Of a DNA stretch of 64,000 bases, positions 42,680 through 50,672 are shown piece after piece. Every line of letters begins with the position of its first letter. Positions within the stretch are counted from its first letter, which is position 1. Below the pieces are notes generated by a model, which was given only the letters and a program-made list of their open reading frames with translations, had not been told where the DNA came from and ran no database searches. This DNA is from VFMC01 sp050248155 (lineage in GTDB: Bacteria; Actinomycetota; Acidimicrobiia; Acidimicrobiales; Ilumatobacteraceae), in the NCBI GenBank assembly GCA_050248155.1, contig JBFWSW010000015.1, positions 21,001-85,000 on the forward strand, given 5' to 3'. The position numbers were made by a program, and so were the translations under genes.

Positions 42680-43788
42680 ACGACGGCATCTCCGAGCTCG
42701 CGGTCGCGGTCTACGACGTCCCGACCGAGGCACCCGAGTCGGATGGCACGTTCACCTGGGACTCGACCACCACGATCGTGGTCCACGCCACCGCCGCCGG
42801 CTGCACGGGCATCGGCTTCACCTACAGCAGCCCGGCCGCGGCCACCGTGGTGGACGCACACCTCGCCGGCGTGGTGCGGGGCCGCGATCCCCACGACGTC
42901 GTCGGGGCGTGGGCCGCGACGGTCGGGGCGATCCGCAACATCGGACGTCCGGGAGTGGTGTCGGCTGCCATCGCCGCGGTCGACATCGCCCTGTGGGACC
43001 TGAAGGCCAAGATCGTGCGGCTCCCGCTCGCGAACGTGTTGGGGCGAGCGCGGGACGAGGCTCCGGTCTACGGGAGCGGGGGATTCACCAGCTACTCGCT
43101 CGACCAGCTCACGGCGCAGCTCGGCGGGTGGGTCGACGACGGCATGCCGCGCGTGAAGATGAAGATCGGCACCGATTGGGGCTCGTGCCCCGACCAGGAC
43201 GTCCGCCGGGCTGCGACGGTGCGCAGGGTGATCGGCGACGGGCCGGAGCTGTTCGTCGACGCCAACGGTGCGTATTCGCGCAAGCAGGCGGTGCGCGTTG
43301 GTGAGCAGCTTGCCGACCTGGGCGCGACGTGGTTCGAGGAACCCGTGTCGTCGGACGACCTCGACGGTCTGCGCGCCGTGCGCGAGATGACCGACCTCGA
43401 CGTCGCCGCCGGCGAGTACGGGTCGTCGCTCAGCTACTTCGAGCACATGTGCGCACACGGCTCGGTCGACGTCGTGCAGGCAGACGTGACCCGCTGCGCC
43501 GGCATCACCGAATGGTTGCGGATCGCGGCGGTCGCGCAGGCGCACGGCCTCGAGATCTCGGGGCACTGCGCGCAGTCGCTGCACCTCCATCCAGCGCTGG
43601 CGGTGCCGAACCTGCGCCACCTCGAGCACTTCCACGACCACGCCCGGCTCGAGCGGATGCTGTTCGACGGCATCCCGTCGCCGGTCGGCGGCACGCTGCG
43701 ACCGGACCTCTCGCGGCCGGGCATCGGCGTGGAACTGAAGGACAGCGATGCCGAGCGGTTCCGTGTGCGCGGAGCGACCAACGGGTAG
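42676..43788 (+). CDS. Enolase-superfamily (mandelate racemase-type) enzyme
   Basis: A 370-aa enzyme of the mandelate racemase/muconate lactonizing group. Catalytic elements are K-x-K in RVKMKIGTDWG, metal ligands Asp in LFVDANGAYS, Glu in WFEEPVSSDD and Glu in AAGEYGSS, and a His in ISGHCAQSLHLH on a late barrel strand. Members dehydrate sugar acids or racemise hydroxyacids. Coupling (ATGA overlap) to the 2-hydroxyacid dehydrogenase suggests a sugar-acid or hydroxyacid pathway, which is inference. A ThDP enzyme follows after 54 nt. Confidence 0.87.
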   Translation: MNDGISELAVAVYDVPTEAPESDGTFTWDSTTTIVVHATAAGCTGIGFTYSSPAAATVVDAHLAGVVRGRDPHDVVGAWAATVGAIRNIGRPGVVSAAIAAVDIALWDLKAKIVRLPLANVLGRARDEAPVYGSGGFTSYSLDQLTAQLGGWVDDGMPRVKMKIGTDWGSCPDQDVRRAATVRRVIGDGPELFVDANGAYSRKQAVRVGEQLADLGATWFEEPVSSDDLDGLRAVREMTDLDVAAGEYGSSLSYFEHMCAHGSVDVVQADVTRCAGITEWLRIAAVAQAHGLEISGHCAQSLHLHPALAVPNLRHLEHFHDHARLERMLFDGIPSPVGGTLRPDLSRPGIGVELKDSDAERFRVRGATNG

Positions 43789-43842
43789 GCGGACAAGGGG
43801 CACACCAGAAGGACGAGACGAGACGAGCAGAGGAGACAAGAC

Positions 43843-45624
43843 ATGTCCGAGACAACGGTCGGTGACTTCGTGTTGGAGCGCTTGCGCGCCTGGGACGTCG
43901 AGCACGTCTTCGCCTATCCCGGAGACGGCATCAATGGCATCCTCGCCTCGTTCGTGCGCGCCGGGAACCAGCCCACGTTCATCCAGTCCCGTCACGAGGA
44001 GATGAGCGCCTTCGAGGCGGTGGGGTACGCGAAGTTCTCGGGTCGGGTCGGGGTGTGCATGGCGACGTCGGGACCGGGGGCCATCCATCTCCTGAACGGG
44101 CTCTACGACGCGAAGCTCGATCACGTGCCGGTGGTCGCGATCGTCGGGCAGACGAACCGGTCGGCAATGGGTGGCTCGTACCAGCAGGAGGTCGACCTGC
44201 TGAGCCTGTACAAGGACGTCGCCGGCGAGTACCTGCAGATGGTGACGGTCCCCGAGCAGCTGCCCGGTGTGATCGACCGTGCGATCCGCATCGCGCTGGC
44301 CGAGCGCTGCCCCACGGCCATCATCATCCCGGCCGATGTGCAGGAGCTGCCGTACTCGCCACCGACCCACGCCTTCAAGATGGTGCCGTCGAGCCTCGGC
44401 ATCTCGTGGCCGTCGATGGCACCCGACGACGACGCGCTCGGACGCGCGGCCGAGATCCTGAACAGCGGCCACAAGGTGGCCATCCTCGCTGGACAAGGTG
44501 CCCGCAGCGCTAGCGGCGAGCTCGAGCAGGTCGCCGACATCCTCGGTGCGGGCGTCGCCAAGGCGCTGCTCGGCAAGGACGTGCTGTCGGATGAGCTGCC
44601 GTACGTGACCGGTTCGATCGGACTGCTCGGCACCCGTCCGAGCTACGAGATGATGATGGACTGCGACACGCTGCTCACCGTCGGCTCGAACTTCCCGTAC
44701 ACGCAGTTCCTCCCACCGTTCGATCAAGCGCGGGCGATCCAGATCGACATCGACGCGAAGTTCATCGGGATGCGCTACCCGTACGAGGTGAACCTCGTCG
44801 GCGAGGCGGCGACGACATTGCGCGCGCTCATCCCGCACCTCGAGCGAAAGGGTGATCGCTCGTGGCGCGAGCAGATCGAGAAGAACGTCGCCGGGTGGTG
44901 GGAGGTGATGGAGGCCGAGGCGATGGTCGATGCCGAGCCCACCAACCCGATGCGCCTGTTCCACGAGGCATCGTCACGGTTGCCGCACGACGTCATCGTC
45001 ACCGCCGACTCGGGGTCGGCGGCCAACTGGTACGCGCGCAACCTCCGCTTCCGTGGCGACATGCGTGGATCGCTGTCCGGGACGCTCGCGACGATGGGCC
45101 CCGGCGTGCCGTACGGCATCGGCGCCAAGTTCGCCCACCCCGACCGGCCGGTCGTCGTCTTCGCCGGTGATGGCGCGATGCAGATGAACGGCATGGCCGA
45201 GCTGATCACGATCAAGCGCTACTGGGAGCAGTGGCGTGACCCTCGGCTGGTGATCGCCATCCTGCACAACAACGATCTCAACCAGGTGACGTGGGAGATG
45301 CGCGCGATGCAGGGCTCACCCAAGTTCGTGGAGTCGCAGGAGCTGCCCGAGGTCGACTATGCGGGCTTCGCCGAGAGCCTCGGCCTGCAAGCGCTGCGGA
45401 TCGACGACCCCGATGCGATCGGGCCCGCATGGGATCGAGCGCTCCGTGCCGACCGGCCCACCGTGCTCGACGTGCGCACGAACGCCGAGGTGCCGCCCAT
45501 CCCGCCGCACGCCACCATCGAGCAGATGAAGAGCCTCGTCGGTTCGATCTTCAAGGGCGACGACGCGCGCTGGGAGATCATGAAGGAGGGGTTCAAGATC
45601 AAGATGCAGGAGCTCGTGCACTGA
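43843..45624 (+). CDS. Thiamine-diphosphate enzyme, pyruvate oxidase/dehydrogenase-like
   Basis: A 593-aa ThDP-dependent enzyme of the acetolactate synthase/PoxB/oxalyl-CoA decarboxylase family. The N-terminal PYR domain has the activating Glu E52 in SRHEEMSAFEAVGYA. A central FAD/ADP-binding-like domain is present (about 190-330). The PP domain has G442-D-G and N476-N477 with a slightly long spacing. The FPYTQFLPP segment and the final IMKEGFKIKMQELVH (possible amphipathic membrane-binding helix) resemble pyruvate:quinone oxidoreductases, which would also feed the respiratory chain. The ATG at 43843 has AGGAG upstream. Its end overlaps the convergent GH15 gene by 26 nt. Confidence 0.87.
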   Translation: MSETTVGDFVLERLRAWDVEHVFAYPGDGINGILASFVRAGNQPTFIQSRHEEMSAFEAVGYAKFSGRVGVCMATSGPGAIHLLNGLYDAKLDHVPVVAIVGQTNRSAMGGSYQQEVDLLSLYKDVAGEYLQMVTVPEQLPGVIDRAIRIALAERCPTAIIIPADVQELPYSPPTHAFKMVPSSLGISWPSMAPDDDALGRAAEILNSGHKVAILAGQGARSASGELEQVADILGAGVAKALLGKDVLSDELPYVTGSIGLLGTRPSYEMMMDCDTLLTVGSNFPYTQFLPPFDQARAIQIDIDAKFIGMRYPYEVNLVGEAATTLRALIPHLERKGDRSWREQIEKNVAGWWEVMEAEAMVDAEPTNPMRLFHEASSRLPHDVIVTADSGSAANWYARNLRFRGDMRGSLSGTLATMGPGVPYGIGAKFAHPDRPVVVFAGDGAMQMNGMAELITIKRYWEQWRDPRLVIAILHNNDLNQVTWEMRAMQGSPKFVESQELPEVDYAGFAESLGLQALRIDDPDAIGPAWDRALRADRPTVLDVRTNAEVPPIPPHATIEQMKSLVGSIFKGDDARWEIMKEGFKIKMQELVH

Positions 45625-47428
45625 GGGCGAGCGCGGCCGAGATGTGCGCGAGGTGGCTGAGGCCCTGCGGGAAGTTGCCGAAGAGCTCGCCGGACGACGC
45701 GTCGAGCTCTTCGGCGAACAACCCGAGGTCGTTGCAGCCTCGCATCACTCGGGCGAAGCGCTGCTCCGCCTCGTCGTACCGGCCCAGCATCGCCAGGCAC
45801 TCGACGAGCCAGAAGGTACACGCCACGAACGTCGCCTCGTTGGCCGACTCGTCGCCATGACGGAAGCGGCGGATCAACCCGTCGTCGTCCAACTCGGACA
45901 TCACCGCGTCGACCGTGGCCTCGAAGCGGGGATCGTCGACGGACATGAAGTCCGTACCTGAGAGCAGCAGGAGCGCTGAGGCGTCGACCGACTCGCCGTC
46001 GAAGGTCTCGACCAGGCACTGGCGGACCGGGCACACGCCGCGACGGTCGATCGCGTCGCGGACCTCGTCTCGCGCTCGCTCCCATGCCGCGACATCGACG
46101 CCGTGCTCGCGATCGAGCGCACGAGCGAGCCGGATGCCGCGGTCGAGCGCGATCCAGCACATCGCCTTCGAGTACACGTAGTGACGAGGCCCGCCGCGCA
46201 GCTCCCAGACCCCGTGGTCGGGCTGGCCCCACCGTTGCGCGACCGTGTCGACCACGTCGGTCACGAACTGCCAGTACGGATCGTCAGGAGGGCTCCCCCG
46301 CTCGCACCACCGCCACGTCAGCTCGAGCAGGTAGCCGTACATGTCGAGCTGCAGCTGCGTGTGGGCGGCGTTGCCGATGCGCACCGGGCGAGCACCGTGG
46401 AAGCCGGTGAGCTCTGCGATCTCCACCTCGGTGATGCGGTGGCGGCCGTCGACGCCGTACATGAGTTGCAGCTCGGAGGCCGAGCCGGCCGCCGAGCGCT
46501 CGACGAAGCGGCGGAAGCGGTCGGCCTCGTCGTGGAAGCCGACCTCGGCGAGCGAGCGCACCATCAGCCAGCTGTCGCGGATCCAGCTGAAGCGGTAGTC
46601 CCAGTTCCACGACCCCCCGGCGACCTCGGGCAGCGACGTCGTCGGTGCCGCTGCCACCGCGCCCGTCTCGAGGTTCTGCATCGACTTGATGACAAGCGCA
46701 GATCGCAGCACCGAGCCGTCCACCTCCGAGTGGCTGCGACGTCCGTGGCACCACTCCTCCCACACCGCCTGCGTCCGGTCGACGAGTGACGCAACCTCAT
46801 CCGCGTCCATCGGGTGGCGCCGCGCACCGGGCTCGGCCGGCCCGTCGAGATCCTCCGGTTCGCGGTAGGTGAGCGAGAGCGACCGCCGATCCCCCTGCCT
46901 CATCGTGCACCGACCGACCACGTCGTGCTTGTCGACGATTCGCAGATCCACGTCCGACCAGATCTCGAGCCCGTCGGTGCCACCGACCGCGGCGAGGCTG
47001 CCGTCACCGAGCTGCCGCACCCACGGCTTGATCCCTCCGTACTCGAAGCGCGCTGCGATCGTGATCTCGACGTCCACCGATCCGTCGGTGCACTCGATCG
47101 TGCGGACGAGCTGGTTGCGCGCGCCGTCGCGGGCGTCGCGCATGACGAGCAAGTCGGTCGCCACCACGGTCCCGTGCTGCCCGCGCAGCTCGGTCTCGAG
47201 GATCATCGTGCGCGGCCGGTAGCGCCGGGAGGCCTCGACGAGGCCATCGGTGAGGGCGATCGAGCAGTACCCGCCCCGGTCGCCGTCCAGCAAGCGCGCG
47301 AACACCGAGGATGCATCGAGGCGCGGCGCGCAGTACCAGTCGATGCTGCCGTCGGACGAGACCAGTGCGGCCGAGTGGCAGTCGGCGATGAGGCCGTAGT
47401 CCGCGATCCGTGGTTCGCGTCGGGTCAC
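45599..47428 (-). CDS. Glycoside hydrolase family 15 protein (trehalase/glucoamylase-like)
   Basis: A 609-aa (alpha/alpha)6-barrel enzyme. The N-terminal beta domain starts PRIADYGLIADCHSAALVSSDGSIDWYCAPRLD, typical of actinobacterial GH15. The barrel shows GSWNWDYRFSWIRDSWL (substrate-binding WxWDYR), ELTGFHGARPVRIGNAAHTQLQLDMYG, and KAMCWIALDRGIRLA, and a late FPQGLSHLAHISAAL. It probably hydrolyses trehalose or a glucan in the cytoplasm, as no signal peptide is seen. It starts at GTG 47428, overlapping by 4 nt the stop of the lipoprotein gene, so the two are coupled. Confidence 0.9.
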   Translation of the reverse strand: MTRREPRIADYGLIADCHSAALVSSDGSIDWYCAPRLDASSVFARLLDGDRGGYCSIALTDGLVEASRRYRPRTMILETELRGQHGTVVATDLLVMRDARDGARNQLVRTIECTDGSVDVEITIAARFEYGGIKPWVRQLGDGSLAAVGGTDGLEIWSDVDLRIVDKHDVVGRCTMRQGDRRSLSLTYREPEDLDGPAEPGARRHPMDADEVASLVDRTQAVWEEWCHGRRSHSEVDGSVLRSALVIKSMQNLETGAVAAAPTTSLPEVAGGSWNWDYRFSWIRDSWLMVRSLAEVGFHDEADRFRRFVERSAAGSASELQLMYGVDGRHRITEVEIAELTGFHGARPVRIGNAAHTQLQLDMYGYLLELTWRWCERGSPPDDPYWQFVTDVVDTVAQRWGQPDHGVWELRGGPRHYVYSKAMCWIALDRGIRLARALDREHGVDVAAWERARDEVRDAIDRRGVCPVRQCLVETFDGESVDASALLLLSGTDFMSVDDPRFEATVDAVMSELDDDGLIRRFRHGDESANEATFVACTFWLVECLAMLGRYDEAEQRFARVMRGCNDLGLFAEELDASSGELFGNFPQGLSHLAHISAALALSARAPAS

Positions 47429-47892
47429 GTCGAGCCAGACCCTCCCGCGTCGTCCAGCAGGACCAGGTTGAACTGCGTGCGCGGCTTGGGCTCGTCACGA
47501 CCGAGCATGGGTGACGAGCTCACCTCGAGCCGACGGTCGTCCTTCAACCAACTGCCCTTCCACACGTTGTCGCCGATCTCGGCAACCGGTACGACGACCG
47601 TCCAGCCGAGGCGCGGGAGCTCGTCCTGGTAGAAGGCCAGCACCCGGTCCGGGTCGGCGGTCTTGGTCTCGTAGCTCGCCGCGATGTTGCCCTCCTTCTC
47701 CACGGGCGCCTGGATCTCGGTCGCTCCGCGGAAGATGGGGATGTTGTCGAAGTCACCCTCGGTGAACGCCGTCCCATCCGTGGCCGGCTGGGCATCGGGC
47801 CCCGTCGCCGAGTCGTCTCCTCCACAACCGGAGATCGACACCGCAGCAGCGGCGACCCCGATCGCAAGCGTCTTCATCGCAGTCCGTCGCAT
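47425..47892 (-). CDS. Small predicted lipoprotein
   Basis: A 155-aa protein. A signal peptide ends in a lipobox ISGC (about residue 22), then GGDDS, and a compact alpha/beta domain with YETKTADPDRVLAFYQDELPRLGWTVV, a pattern seen in small secreted actinobacterial proteins of unknown function. The start may be ATG 47892 or 47877; both give a usable signal peptide and neither has ideal Shine-Dalgarno spacing. The stop overlaps the GH15 start (ATGA), so the two are co-translated, but a functional link between an exported lipoprotein and a cytoplasmic hydrolase is not obvious. Confidence 0.65.
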   Translation of the reverse strand: MRRTAMKTLAIGVAAAAVSISGCGGDDSATGPDAQPATDGTAFTEGDFDNIPIFRGATEIQAPVEKEGNIAASYETKTADPDRVLAFYQDELPRLGWTVVVPVAEIGDNVWKGSWLKDDRRLEVSSSPMLGRDEPKPRTQFNLVLLDDAGGSGST

Positions 47893-48031
47893 CCCTCCGA
47901 CTACCCAACGACTCCGTCGAGGTAACGCCTTCCCGGCACGCATGCGCACCGGGAAGCGATGGGTAGGAGTGGCTGGAGCGAGGTGGATTCGAGACGCAAC
48001 GAGCCCCCGACAAGCAACGAGAGGAGCCGAC

Positions 48032-49255
48032 ATGCCCATGAACCCGTTGGAGGAGCGGGGCATCCCGGTCGAGGACCAGTTCCGGCCGTGGTCCGAGCTG
48101 AACGTGACGCCGTTCGACAAGAACGCCGTGCACCCCTACACCCGCACGCGGGTGATCCTGATGAACGGCATCGAGGTCGAATCGATCATGTTCTCGCACC
48201 AGTTCGCCCGGCACACGGACAACCCCGAGATCCTGAAGGCACTGGCCCTGTCTCGCCGGGTCGACCAGCAGCAGCAGAAGGTCGTCAACGGCTTGAACCC
48301 CGGCGATCAGACACCGCTCGAGACGACGATCGGGTACGAGCAGGTCGCCGTCGACCTGACCGCGTGGCTGGCCCGCCACGAGCCCGACCCGATGTTGAAG
48401 CAGGCGCTCGACTTCGCGTTGCTCGAGGACTTCGACCACCTGTACCGGTACGCCGATCTCTACGACCTGATCGACGGCAAGGACGCCGCCGAGCTGACCC
48501 AGCACCTCACCGAGATCACACCGGGGCGGCCCACGTTCGCGCACCACCGGCATCCACACGACGAGATCAAGGGGCACTACTCGACGCACACCGTCGACCC
48601 CCTGTCGCGGATGCACGTGATGACCATCGTCGCCGGCGAGCAACAGACGATGAACTTCTACATGAACCACGGGGCCGATTACATGGAGCCGATCGCCCGT
48701 GGCCTCTACGCCGAGATCGCCCAGGTGGAGGAGCAGCACGTGAGCCACTACGAGTCGTTGCTCGACCCGCTCGACTCGTGGCTGCAGCAGCTGGTGTTCC
48801 ACGAGTACAACAAGGTCTATCTGTACTGGTCGATGCTCCAGCACGAGACCGATGCCCGGATCAAGAGCATCTGGGAGCTCCACTGCAACATGGAGATCGG
48901 CCAGCTGCACGCGGCGTGCGAGTTGTTGCGGAAGTTCGAGGGCCAGGACCCAGAAGAGATCCTGCCGCGCGAGCTCCCGGACACGCCGGTGACCTTCGAG
49001 CCCAACAAGGACTACGTGCGCGAGATCCTCGCGACGCAGTACGACCTGCGCACCAACGGGATGGACTACGTCCGCGTCGACGACCTGCCGTCGGACCATC
49101 GGTACTTCCGGTTCCAGGACGTGATGAACGGCACGGGCGTCCCGAGCGAGCAGGTGGTGCAGGAGGATCGTGACCGGCGCGGCACCGAGTATCGGGACGA
49201 GACCGACGGCGACAGCCCGATCGAGGAGCTGCGCCCTGCCGGGACCGCTCGCTGA
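48032..49255 (+). CDS. Large ferritin-like diiron protein of unknown function
   Basis: A 407-aa soluble protein. The helical core has spaced carboxylate/His motifs typical of diiron four-helix bundles: AGEQQTMNFYMN, EIAQVEEQHVSHYESLLD (ExxH) and IWELHCNMEIGQLHAACELL (E...ExxH). An early His-rich loop HHRHPHDEIKGHYSTHT (about 174-190) could also bind metal. The N-terminal 120 residues are not recognised. The ATG at 48032 is preceded by GAGAGGAG. A second ferritin-like gene follows after 31 nt on the same strand, indicating an operon. It could be an oxidase, a rubrerythrin-like peroxidase or a storage protein; sequence does not decide. Confidence 0.72.
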   Translation: MPMNPLEERGIPVEDQFRPWSELNVTPFDKNAVHPYTRTRVILMNGIEVESIMFSHQFARHTDNPEILKALALSRRVDQQQQKVVNGLNPGDQTPLETTIGYEQVAVDLTAWLARHEPDPMLKQALDFALLEDFDHLYRYADLYDLIDGKDAAELTQHLTEITPGRPTFAHHRHPHDEIKGHYSTHTVDPLSRMHVMTIVAGEQQTMNFYMNHGADYMEPIARGLYAEIAQVEEQHVSHYESLLDPLDSWLQQLVFHEYNKVYLYWSMLQHETDARIKSIWELHCNMEIGQLHAACELLRKFEGQDPEEILPRELPDTPVTFEPNKDYVREILATQYDLRTNGMDYVRVDDLPSDHRYFRFQDVMNGTGVPSEQVVQEDRDRRGTEYRDETDGDSPIEELRPAGTAR

Positions 49256-49286
49256 GCGTCGGAGCATTGACGAGAGGAGAACGAAG

Positions 49287-49991
49287 ATGACCGCGCTGAC
49301 CCCGACCAAGGACACCGGCGGCCGGACCAAGCCCATGCCGGGCGTGTACGTCGAACCGTCTCAGCAGATGACCGAGGAGGTGCTGCTCGAGTTCCTGCCG
49401 GACGCCGGGATGAACGCGCCGTACATGGCCGACTTCCTGAGCGGCATGCTCGCGCACGAGCGCTGCGGCCGGCACCTGTACCGGACCTGCGAGACGCGCA
49501 GCCACAACCCCATGCTGCAGCGCAAGTACCAGGAGTTCGGGAGGGAGACCGAGCGCCACGTCCAGATTCTCGAGGACCTGATCACGGTCGCGGGCGGCCA
49601 CCCCGGCTACGTCAGCCCGACGGCGCGCGCCGTCCAGGGATCGGACACCAAGCTCGTCGAGTCGACGTTCGCGCTCGCCGGCGGCCTCGACCTGATGACG
49701 GCCGAGATGGCCATGCTCGACGCGGTGTTCCTCGCCGAGTCGATGGACCACGCGAACTGGAAGCTGCTCCGCCGTCTCACCAAGGAGATGGACCACGGGA
49801 TGCTGCGCAATCGCTTCCAGGAGGCAGTCGACGAGGTGGAGGACCAGGAGGACGAGCACCTCGAGTGGGCCACCAAGACCAAGGAGCGACTGGTCACGAT
49901 GCAGGCCAAGAGCAGCATGACGGCGAAGATGGGCGAGAAGGCCGAAGAGTTCGTCGCGCGCATCCGAGGGTGGCTGTCCGACGACAGCTGA
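49287..49991 (+). CDS. Ferritin-like diiron protein
   Basis: A 234-aa helical protein. Diiron-type motifs are visible: MLAHERCGRHLYR (E, H), GRETERHVQILEDL (ExxH), LMTAEMAMLDAVF, and EVEDQEDEHLEWATKTKERL (E...ExxH). It has no signal peptide or membrane helix. The ATG at 49287 has GAGAGGAG-like sequence upstream. It pairs with the 407-aa ferritin-like gene and probably functions with it. It is about 90 aa longer than bacterioferritin and lacks a heme-binding context. Its biological role is unknown. Confidence 0.72.
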   Translation: MTALTPTKDTGGRTKPMPGVYVEPSQQMTEEVLLEFLPDAGMNAPYMADFLSGMLAHERCGRHLYRTCETRSHNPMLQRKYQEFGRETERHVQILEDLITVAGGHPGYVSPTARAVQGSDTKLVESTFALAGGLDLMTAEMAMLDAVFLAESMDHANWKLLRRLTKEMDHGMLRNRFQEAVDEVEDQEDEHLEWATKTKERLVTMQAKSSMTAKMGEKAEEFVARIRGWLSDDS

Positions 49992-50039
49992 GCGCACGGG
50001 CGCCGCACCGATCGCGCTCACGGTGCGGCGCCCGAGCGT

Positions 50040-50561
50040 TCAGGACGACGAGTCGATCGAGTACGCGCTCACGTCCATCGCACCGGTGCCCATGTTGACG
50101 GTGCCCTCGACGACGGCGGTCGTGCGGTTGAGGTGCGCGTACCGAGGAGCGACGGTCGCGATGGTCGCCGATCCCGTCACCCGGAACTCCGCGTCGGGCA
50201 TCTCGAAGCCGGGCTGCAGCACGGCCTCGAGTGGCGGCACCGGAGCGCCGACGGGCGGGACCAGGTAGCCCCGCACCTCGAGCGACACCCGCACGTCGCC
50301 GGCGTCGATCACCTCCGGGGCGACGATGACGCCCACGCCGTCGGGCCGCAGCATGAACTGGTCGAGCCCGAAGATGCGTGCGCCGGCGAAGGGTCCGTCG
50401 ACGACATGCCCTTCGAACTGGTTGTGGAAGCGGATGCCGTCGTCGAACAGGCCGAGTGGGTACATCTCGCCGAGTTGACCGCGGAAGCGGTACACGAGGT
50501 CGCCGATCGACGCGCGCGGGGTCGACGTGCCGTTCCGTTCGGTGGTGGTGAGGATGGACAT
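50040..50561 (-). CDS. DUF3237-like protein
   Basis: A 173-aa protein whose core (GDLVYRFRGQLGEMYPLGLFDDGIRFHNQFEGHVVDGPFAGARIFGLDQFMLRPDGVGVI as a continuous beta-rich region, about 18-76) resembles the DUF3237 family of small beta-barrel proteins. There is no signal peptide. The ATG at 50561 has AGGAGG 9 nt upstream. It is divergent from the BTAD-type regulator (111 nt between starts), which may therefore control it. Family assignment is from pattern memory and function is unknown. Confidence 0.65.
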   Translation of the reverse strand: MSILTTTERNGTSTPRASIGDLVYRFRGQLGEMYPLGLFDDGIRFHNQFEGHVVDGPFAGARIFGLDQFMLRPDGVGVIVAPEVIDAGDVRVSLEVRGYLVPPVGAPVPPLEAVLQPGFEMPDAEFRVTGSATIATVAPRYAHLNRTTAVVEGTVNMGTGAMDVSAYSIDSSS

Positions 50562-50672
50562 GATGGAGAACCTCCTGTTGGTGTTCGTTCGTGGTCGCCA
50601 CCACCGTGCGCCCACTAACCTGCGGAGCACTTGCGTCCGTCCTGCGCGCGGCGAGCGCGCTCGAGGAGGTCC

